From the NCBI GenBank assembly GCA_023262145.1, contig JALRDR010001166.1, forward strand, positions 1 through 32,993: DNA of 32,993 nucleotides. Reading direction: 5' to 3'. Below, one piece after another: positions 26,272-32,993 of the stretch; position 1 is the first letter of the stretch, and each line of letters begins with the position of its first letter. The notes beneath the pieces are model-generated. The model saw only the letters and a program-made list of their open reading frames with translations, was not told the origin of the DNA and searched no databases. The DNA is from Planctomycetaceae bacterium. GTDB lineage: Bacteria > Planctomycetota > Planctomycetia > Planctomycetales > Planctomycetaceae. The translations under genes and the position numbers were made by a program.

Positions 26272-27708
26272 TCAGGTCAGAATTCCATCAACGATCTGAC
26301 CGTGAACGTCCGTCAGCCGATAGTCACGTCCCTGAAAGCGATAAGTCAGACGAGTGTGGTCCATTCCCAGCAGATGCAGGAGTGTCGCGTTCAGGTCGTG
26401 TACATGTACCGGGTTTTCAACGGCATTGAATCCCAGTTCATCAGACGCCCCGTAGGTGGTGCCGCCACGAATACCACCACCGGCAAGCCAGATACTGAAT
26501 GCGCGGTTGTGATGATCGCGACCATCGTTCCCACCCTGAACCATGGGAGTCCTTCCGAATTCTCCGCCCCAGATCACGATGGTGTCTTCGAGCAGTCCAC
26601 AGTCCTTCAGATCCGTGACCAGCGCAGCACTGGCTTTGTCGGTCTCCTCAGCGTTCTTCCGGACACCGGCTTTCAGGTTGCCGTGCTGATCCCAGACTTC
26701 ATGGAACAACTGCACAAACCGTACACCGCGCTGTGCCAGTCTTCGTGCCAGCAGACAGTTGCGAGCGAAGCCGGGTTCGTCTGGATTGCTGATTCCGTAG
26801 CGTTCCAGCGTGGCGGCAGATTCGCCGCTGAGCTCCATCAGTTCCGGAGCACTGGTCTGCAGTCGAAAGGCCATCTCACTGCTCTGGATGCGGGCTGCGA
26901 TTTCGGGATCACCATAGCGCTGCAGGGCAAGTTGATTCAGCTGTTGCAGGGCGTCCAGTGTCTGTCGTTGTGATGTGGCATCAACCCCCGGAGGGTTGGA
27001 GAGATACAGAACGGGATCTCCCTGACTGCGAAAGGGTACGCCACCGTACATCGTGGGCAGAAAGCCGCAGCCATAATTGCTGGCACCGCCGCTGGTTCCT
27101 TTGCCGCTGGTGAGCACTACAAAGCCCGGCAGGTCCTCCGCTTCACTGCCAAGTCCGTACTGCGCCCAGGACCCGAAACTGGGGCGGCCGAACTGCGGAG
27201 AACCGGTATTCATCATGATCTGTGCCGGTGCATGATTGACGGCATCGGTCTGCATGGAGCGGATGAGGCAGATGTCATCGGCAATGGCTGCTGTATGCGG
27301 CAGTATTTCACTCAACTGCATGCCGGATTCGCCATGAGCGGCAAATTCATACTTTGGTCCCAGGAGTGCTGACCTGGGGTTAATGAAGGCGGCGCGATAG
27401 TTCTGCAGAAGTTCAGCCGGGGGCAACTGCCCGTCGCGGTTTTTCAGTTCCGGCTTGTGATCGTACAGTTCCAGCTGGCTGGGGGCCCCCGCCTGGAACA
27501 GGTAGATCACGCGTTTTGCCCTCGGAGCAAAATGGGGTTGTCGCGGAGCAAGCGGGTTTTCGTCGGCAGGCTCTGCCGCACGTCCATCACGCTGCAGCAT
27601 TTCGGCTGCGGCGATTGCCCCCAGGCCAATCCCGCACTCTTCCAGAAACCAGCGTCGCTGCAGAAGTCTGCGGGCGTCGCTGTGAATTTGATGATCGGCC
27701 GCTGCCAC
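26272..27708 (-). CDS. DUF1501-family protein
   Basis: [21 protein letters not shown] leader; [63 protein letters not shown]: hallmark motifs of planctomycete DUF1501 proteins. Confidence 0.92.
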   Translation of the reverse strand: MAAADHQIHSDARRLLQRRWFLEECGIGLGAIAAAEMLQRDGRAAEPADENPLAPRQPHFAPRAKRVIYLFQAGAPSQLELYDHKPELKNRDGQLPPAELLQNYRAAFINPRSALLGPKYEFAAHGESGMQLSEILPHTAAIADDICLIRSMQTDAVNHAPAQIMMNTGSPQFGRPSFGSWAQYGLGSEAEDLPGFVVLTSGKGTSGGASNYGCGFLPTMYGGVPFRSQGDPVLYLSNPPGVDATSQRQTLDALQQLNQLALQRYGDPEIAARIQSSEMAFRLQTSAPELMELSGESAATLERYGISNPDEPGFARNCLLARRLAQRGVRFVQLFHEVWDQHGNLKAGVRKNAEETDKASAALVTDLKDCGLLEDTIVIWGGEFGRTPMVQGGNDGRDHHNRAFSIWLAGGGIRGGTTYGASDELGFNAVENPVHVHDLNATLLHLLGMDHTRLTYRFQGRDYRLTDVHGQIVDGILT

Positions 27709-27822
27709 GGAAATCTCCTGGTGACCCGCCGCAGCAGGCTGCCGGGATCAGTTCCCGAAGTGCTGAGGCGGCGACTGAGTACGGGGTGCAGGTCCCGGTG
27801 AAGAATCAGCAGAGCCGAGTGA

Positions 27823-28341
27823 TTATTCTTCGATAATGACCCCCGGAGACATTACCGGGAGGTCCAGGATCTCTGCAGATCGCTGCTTTGTATCATACAC
27901 CGCGACGGTCGGCTTGCGAAACATCCAGCCCCCGACCTCGCCGGGATTGATGAACAGTCGACCGTGACGATCTTCCGCAATGCTGGGACGATGCGTGTGA
28001 GCAAACACGACCACGTCAGATTCACCCAGGCAGTCGCGAACGTCCTGCAGCTGGTGGCAGATCAGAAACCGCACTCCGTCCCGCGATGTCCAGCAGAGCG
28101 GTGGTTCCCCCAGCCCGCCGATAATGGACATGCCCCCGGAGATGCCGCGGCGGTTGCCGTCGTTATCGCCGAAACAGGCAATTACCTTGCTGTGCAGTTT
28201 TCTCAGGGAGGGAACCACGAGTGGGGAAACAAAGTCACCAGCAATGATGACATGGCTGCACTGCAGTGCATTGAACAACCTGATGCTGTGTCGCAGATTG
28301 TCGACATTATCGTGAATGTCGGCACAGATCCCGATCTTCAT
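27823..28341 (-). CDS. YfcE/MJ0936-like metallophosphodiesterase
   Basis: MKIGICADIHDNVDNL, IIAGDFVSP, CFGDNDG, FAHTHRPSI and LFINPGEVGG: calcineurin-like metallophosphoesterase motifs. Confidence 0.88.
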   Translation of the reverse strand: MKIGICADIHDNVDNLRHSIRLFNALQCSHVIIAGDFVSPLVVPSLRKLHSKVIACFGDNDGNRRGISGGMSIIGGLGEPPLCWTSRDGVRFLICHQLQDVRDCLGESDVVVFAHTHRPSIAEDRHGRLFINPGEVGGWMFRKPTVAVYDTKQRSAEILDLPVMSPGVIIEE

Positions 28342-28386
28342 TGGTGGTGTGGTTCCTGCAGGTTGAGTCGAACTGGTACAGCAGAC

Positions 28387-30177
28387 TCAGTTGGCTTCTT
28401 CGATGGTTTCGGGATGCGGAGCGGATTCTGCGGGAGCGGCGCTGACCGCTGGCTCAGGAAGGCGTGACAGCAGCCACGCAATGCGCTCTCGCTCAGCAGC
28501 CTGCTCATGATCCATACCTGCCAGCAGATTTGCCGCCAGCTGCTCATTGCCCATACTGATCAGCAGCTCCGCTTCTGTAACAAGAGCAGCCGCTAACATT
28601 TTTTCTTCCGGATACTGTCGCCGGTAATTGCGGAGGGTCTGCACGGCGGTGCCGTTATCCCGACGGGAAATCTGAGCCATCGCTGTCCAGTACAGGGAAT
28701 CTCCCAGAGCACTTCGTTGTACCTCCAGAATCTTCGCGGGAAGCGGGATTCGAATGGTTCGATTCTGGCCGTCCTGCGTAAACGTCAGTTCCACTTCTTC
28801 CTGCATGGAGGCGATGCGGATCTGCTGCAGTTCCTGAATCATGCCCAGATCGAAGTTGCCGCTGATCTGGCTGACTCGCGCTTTCAGCAGCCGCCGCGAC
28901 GGGGTGCCGTAGAGCGCATCAGATCGCTGCAGCAGTTCGGCCAGTGCCTCATTGCGCAGCATATTCAGCTCCTCGGAAGTCAGCCTGGTTTCATCGATGG
29001 AGGGGTCGGTGAGCAGTTTGCGGACATCCAGCGACTCCCGCTCAAACGGGCTCTGCAATGGACGCAGCATGGCATCGTACTGCTGCTGCTGTTGTTCATT
29101 GATAGCGGCGGCCGCAGTGATTCGTGCTTCCGGAACCGGCCAGATGGACAGCGTGTCGACCGACCAAGGAGCCGGGATGACATCGCCCAGTCGTTCAAGC
29201 AGGGGACGTATCTCGCTGGTACCGCCAGCAAGCTCCTCATACAGCACGGTGGCATCACCCGCCTCCAGACGTTCCTGCATCACCAGCATACGGGGAGCAA
29301 ACGACGACGGATGAGCGATGATCTGCAGGGCGGCATTTTCCCAGCGCGCCTGTCCGAGCAGATCTGCCAGTGAAGCGGGACTGCTGATGTTTGCCGCTGT
29401 GTCTTCCGGGCGTGGAACCGGTGTTCCGCGAGCCGGGTCAAAAAGCAGTGTGGTGTCGCCCGCAGCGACACAGATGAGTCGGCTGGATGCGGTGAGCGGA
29501 CTGGTTGAGCCGTCACCGGAATCTGCAGCCTGCAGCAGGAAGCAGTCAATCTGTCGCTGCCGCAGAGCTTCGCCAAAAACCCAGATCCGATCGTCCACGC
29601 TGCCGAGGCCGGTGAGCAGTGGTTCGTAAAGGCCCGTGGGCAGATCCGATTCATTGCTGTCCACCAGGGCGATCGTGCGGACAATGTGCTGAAACAGCTG
29701 CACGATTCGTTGCTTTGTGGCGGAGTTCGGATCGACGTCGTCAGTGGCCGACCACACTGCAGCACTCAGGTCACGCAGCATCAGACAGTCACGCAGGTAT
29801 TCCACATCGTTTTCAGTAAAACGGACGGCCCCGGCGGTTCGCAGCGTACTTTCCGGAAGCAGTGCTGCATTGGCCTCACTGATGCTGCGGCTCTTCACTT
29901 CCGCCTCGGCGCAGGAAGCCAGCCATGAATTGACCGAATTGACAACCAGTTCGGGGCGTGACTGCGTTGCGTACGAAACGGGGCTGAAGCGGCGGACAGC
30001 AGAATTCAGCCGTCCTCGACATTCGTCCTGCAACTGCTGTTCACTGCTGCCCTGGGGGTCTGTTGAGATTGTCGGAGTACCGGAATCCGAACACCCCGTT
30101 GCCAGCAGAATCAGCAGAGCTGCACTGATGCAGGCGAAGACCTGACGCTGGATATCCTTCAGAAGTTGCTGACGCAT
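28387..30177 (-). CDS. Large predicted lipoprotein, function unknown (possible TPR-like C-terminus)
   Basis: MRQQLLKDIQRQVFACISAALLILLATGCSDSG lipobox; C-terminal helical QISRRDNGTAVQTLRNYRRQYPEEKMLAAALVTEAELLISMGNEQLAANLLAGM. Confidence 0.7.
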   Translation of the reverse strand: MRQQLLKDIQRQVFACISAALLILLATGCSDSGTPTISTDPQGSSEQQLQDECRGRLNSAVRRFSPVSYATQSRPELVVNSVNSWLASCAEAEVKSRSISEANAALLPESTLRTAGAVRFTENDVEYLRDCLMLRDLSAAVWSATDDVDPNSATKQRIVQLFQHIVRTIALVDSNESDLPTGLYEPLLTGLGSVDDRIWVFGEALRQRQIDCFLLQAADSGDGSTSPLTASSRLICVAAGDTTLLFDPARGTPVPRPEDTAANISSPASLADLLGQARWENAALQIIAHPSSFAPRMLVMQERLEAGDATVLYEELAGGTSEIRPLLERLGDVIPAPWSVDTLSIWPVPEARITAAAAINEQQQQQYDAMLRPLQSPFERESLDVRKLLTDPSIDETRLTSEELNMLRNEALAELLQRSDALYGTPSRRLLKARVSQISGNFDLGMIQELQQIRIASMQEEVELTFTQDGQNRTIRIPLPAKILEVQRSALGDSLYWTAMAQISRRDNGTAVQTLRNYRRQYPEEKMLAAALVTEAELLISMGNEQLAANLLAGMDHEQAAERERIAWLLSRLPEPAVSAAPAESAPHPETIEEAN

Positions 30178-30395
30178 GGTGACTGCTTCCCGTGATTTCC
30201 CTGAAGACATGTAGCCATGTGGTTCGGATCAGCGGCATTCTTCAGACGTACTGCTGATGAATTACCGCCGGTTGCAGGATGAGCCGCATTGTGGCCCTGC
30301 TGCCGTGTACGGTTGTTCGCATGCTGGCAGGCAGCCTGCAGCGGTCTGCTGCCGCCAAGGATGACACGCGGCTGTGATTCGTGCACGCCTATGCC

Positions 30396-31238
30396 TCAGC
30401 TATTCTCAAATTCCAGGATTGATTCCCGGAGTGATGTGAGCTGTTTCAATAAGCGGGGGAGCTCATCCAGTGGAACCATGTTCGGTCCGTCACTGAGTGC
30501 GGCAGCGGGATTCGGGTGCGTTTCCATGAAGACCGCATCACAACCAGCAGCCACTGCAGCCCGCGAAAGCGCAGGCACCATTTCTCTTTGCCCGCCGGTT
30601 GTGGATCCGCCTGGCATCTGGACACTATGTGTGGCGTCGTAAACAACCGGCACACCAAAGGACTGCATGATGGGGATACAGCGGAAATCGTTCACCAGGC
30701 GGCCATATCCGAACGTGCTGCCGCGTTCGCAGAGCATGATCTTTCGTAGTCCGCGGGATTCGCACTTGCTCACGGCATGCTGAGTATCTTCGGGAGCCAC
30801 AAACTGTGGCTTCTTGATGTTCACTGCCGCGCCGTACTGCACGGCGGCATCGGCGGCAGCGACCAGCAGATCGGTCTGCCTGGCCAGAAACGCGGGAATC
30901 TGCAGGATTGAACAAACTTCAGCAGCCGGGGACGCCTGAGCTGCCTCATGGATGTCAGTCGTGGTGGGCAACCCGGTCCGCTCGCGTACTTTCTCCAGCA
31001 TTCGCAGCCCGGCTTCCAGCCCCGGACCGCGAAAACTATCCACGCTGGTGCGATTGGCTTTGTCAAAGCTGGACTTGAAGACAATCTGCAGGCCGAGTGA
31101 TTCGCGAAGCTGAGCCAGCCGTTCCGCCACGCTCAGAATCAGATCCTCGGATTCCATAACGCAGGGGCCGAGAATGAACAGCAGGGGTTGTCTGCGGCCA
31201 CAGCTGTAGTCCGCAATGGTGACTGGGGATCCATCCAC
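30396..31238 (-). CDS. kdsA: 3-deoxy-8-phosphooctulonate (KDO-8-P) synthase
   Basis: [60 protein letters not shown]...[46 protein letters not shown]: canonical KdsA. Confidence 0.95.
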   Translation of the reverse strand: MDGSPVTIADYSCGRRQPLLFILGPCVMESEDLILSVAERLAQLRESLGLQIVFKSSFDKANRTSVDSFRGPGLEAGLRMLEKVRERTGLPTTTDIHEAAQASPAAEVCSILQIPAFLARQTDLLVAAADAAVQYGAAVNIKKPQFVAPEDTQHAVSKCESRGLRKIMLCERGSTFGYGRLVNDFRCIPIMQSFGVPVVYDATHSVQMPGGSTTGGQREMVPALSRAAVAAGCDAVFMETHPNPAAALSDGPNMVPLDELPRLLKQLTSLRESILEFENS

Positions 31239-31584
31239 TTTTGTTGATCTTTCCGGGATTGTCCGGCCGACTCCGGGGGGGCATCTGAGCTGCCATCAAC
31301 TCTCGGCAGGTCAGATTCGGTGCCGCACTATAGCACTGCAATTCGAAAACAGGCAAATCCCACTTTCCACGCGGCATTGCCTGCCGCAATCGATCGCAGC
31401 AGGCGATTGCTGCTCGCTCAGGCACGATTCCGCTACTCTCGGGACTCTCCAGAATCCGGTGCCGGCTGAGTTGGTGGCGATGCTGCGGCCGATTATCATC
31501 TCATCCTGCCCATGAGATCAGCCTGCCGCAGCAGCCTCGACATCCTCGTGCTGTTGACACGTTACGGGCGATCCTGATTCTGCG

Positions 31585-31665
31585 TTTCCGCACTGTTCCG
31601 CACTGTTCCGCACGGTTCCACACGGTTCCGCACTGTTCCGCACTGTTCCACACTGTTCCACACTG
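31585..31665. repeat. 10-bp tandem repeat, consensus CACTGTTCCG (about 7 full units plus partials)
   Basis: 31591 cactgttccg / cactgttccg / cacggttcca / cacggttccg / cactgttccg / cactgttcca / cactgttcca / cactg 31665. Confidence 0.95.
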
Positions 31666-31685
31666 CACAGATTGATCCGCCCCTA

Positions 31686-32993
31686 ATGGACGAACTGAAT
31701 CACGAATGTGGCATCGCTGCCGTCTACCATCTGAACAGCGGCGGAATCAGCCCTTTGATTCCGCGTGGAAAACAGCCGCTTGATAGTTCACAGAATTCTG
31801 CTCCGGATGACCTGCTGCTGCGGGCTCGCGCGTCTCGCCTGATCCCCGGGATGCTGCTGGATATGCAGAATCGCGGGCAACTGGCTGCCGGGATGACCAG
31901 CTTTGATCCTCAGCGACTACAGCTCATTCAGACGCACAAGGACGTGGGCGGTGTCGCCGAAGTCTTTCGGATGAACCATGAGGAGCGTTATCAGAAACGA
32001 ATGGAAGAACTGGCTGGTCCCGCGGCCATCGGGCATGTTCGCTATGCCACCTGCGGACGCGACGATGCCAGTTACGCTCAGCCGTTTGAGCGGCACCACA
32101 TAGCGCGCTCAAAGTGGTTCAGTTTCGCGTTCAACGGACAGCTTTCGAACTATCCGGAACTGCGAGATGAGATTCTGCAGACCACCGATTTTCACCTCAC
32201 CCGTGAAACCGATACGGAAATCCTGCACCATCTGATTTCGCAGGAATTGTCAGTAAACCCTGAAATCAAACCTCGTGAACTGCTGCAGCGGCTTTCACAG
32301 CGGCTCGACGGTTCATGGAATATCGTCTTCCTCAATGCCAACGGCCAGATGTTTGTTTCTCGGGATCCGCTGGGAATTCGTCCGCTTTGCTATGCGCATG
32401 AGGGATCTCTGTTCGCTGCAGCCAGTGAAAGCGTGGCATTGACCCATTTGGGTTTTGCTGAATCCAGCATCAGGAATGTTCCGCCCGGCGGAGCAATTGT
32501 GGTTGATGGTGAGTCAGTACAGCAGGTGCAATTTGCCGAAAGTCCCGCCAGGGCGCACTGCTTTTTCGAGTGGATCTATTTTGCAAATGCGGGCAGTCAC
32601 TTTGATGATGCTGGCGTGTACCTCTCGCGAAAGCGGCTGGGGGAACAACTGGCAGCCCGTGAGACCATCCCGATCGACGATGACGTCATTGTGGTTCCGG
32701 TTCCCGATACTGCGAAGGCCGCTGCGGACAGCATGGCGTTCTCTCTGAAAGTGCCTTCGCTGGAAGGCCTGATCCGCAATCGCTACATCGGGCGAACTTT
32801 CATTGAAGGCAACAACCGGGCGGATAAAGTCCGCATGAAATATACTCCGCTGCCGGAAATCATGGACGGCAAACGGGTGCTGCTGGTGGACGATTCCATC
32901 GTTCGCGCCACAACGCTCAAGGAACTGCTCATGCTGCTGCGCAGCCGCGGCAGGGCCAGCGAAATCCATGTGCGGATCGCCTGCCCCCCCATT
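31686..32993 (+). CDS. purF: Amidophosphoribosyltransferase-like protein (PurF family), 3' end cut by window edge
   Basis: [16 protein letters not shown] (Ntn nucleophile Cys), [96 protein letters not shown] (PRPP loop). Open to the last base; absent from the ORF track because it lacks a stop. Confidence 0.88.
   Translation, partial: MDELNHECGIAAVYHLNSGGISPLIPRGKQPLDSSQNSAPDDLLLRARASRLIPGMLLDMQNRGQLAAGMTSFDPQRLQLIQTHKDVGGVAEVFRMNHEERYQKRMEELAGPAAIGHVRYATCGRDDASYAQPFERHHIARSKWFSFAFNGQLSNYPELRDEILQTTDFHLTRETDTEILHHLISQELSVNPEIKPRELLQRLSQRLDGSWNIVFLNANGQMFVSRDPLGIRPLCYAHEGSLFAAASESVALTHLGFAESSIRNVPPGGAIVVDGESVQQVQFAESPARAHCFFEWIYFANAGSHFDDAGVYLSRKRLGEQLAARETIPIDDDVIVVPVPDTAKAAADSMAFSLKVPSLEGLIRNRYIGRTFIEGNNRADKVRMKYTPLPEIMDGKRVLLVDDSIVRATTLKELLMLLRSRGRASEIHVRIACPPI

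Noticed and set aside
26119-26973. 284-aa plus-strand ORF antisense to DUF1501
   Set aside because: Shadow of the conserved DUF1501 C-terminus; no independent evidence of coding.
31585-31665. CRISPR-like array
   Set aside because: Period is 10 bp with no spacers; a simple tandem repeat, not a CRISPR.
1-32993. tRNA/rRNA genes, transposases, integrases, toxin-antitoxin or phage-defence operons
   Set aside because: Scanned for characteristic motifs (T-loop GGTTCGAATCC-like, DDE/HTH transposase-like translations, defence nucleases) and found none that could be supported.

Overview
The window is a GC-rich, Planctomycetes-like chromosomal segment carrying mostly housekeeping and lineage-typical secreted-protein genes. 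About 360 bp of foreign-looking, AT-richer sequence is joined to its left edge. From left to right: (1) an unidentified AT-rich open frame that abruptly truncates a CpaF-type ATPase; (2) a Tad/Flp pilus locus with cpaF (truncated), a prepilin peptidase, two tandem Flp pilins and a flanking AAA ATPase; (3) a DinG-like helicase; (4) a double-BON-domain secreted protein; (5) a GYF_2-domain protein; (6) purM; (7) a stand-alone ExeA-like ATPase; (8) rsmE; (9) a 2236-aa subtilisin-like LEPR-XLL-type protein with Calx-beta repeats, a beta-propeller, a P domain and FN3-like repeats; (10) a beta-propeller/di-heme cytochrome fusion; (11) a methyltransferase; (12) an AroH-type chorismate mutase; (13) a secreted esterase; (14) a DUF1501 protein; (15) a YfcE-like phosphodiesterase; (16) a lipoprotein; (17) kdsA; and (18) a purF-like amidotransferase that runs off the right edge. 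I see no CRISPR array, tRNA, rRNA or transposase. The most interesting signals are: two unrelated domains apparently nested inside Calx-beta repeats of the giant protease; a 10-bp tandem repeat immediately upstream of the purF-like gene; a paired-palindrome element in a convergent intergenic region; strong visual over-representation of the palindrome CTGCAG; and the likely chimeric left edge. I do not see a clear-cut new multi-gene defence or mobile system. All family calls are from reading translations; no database search was run.
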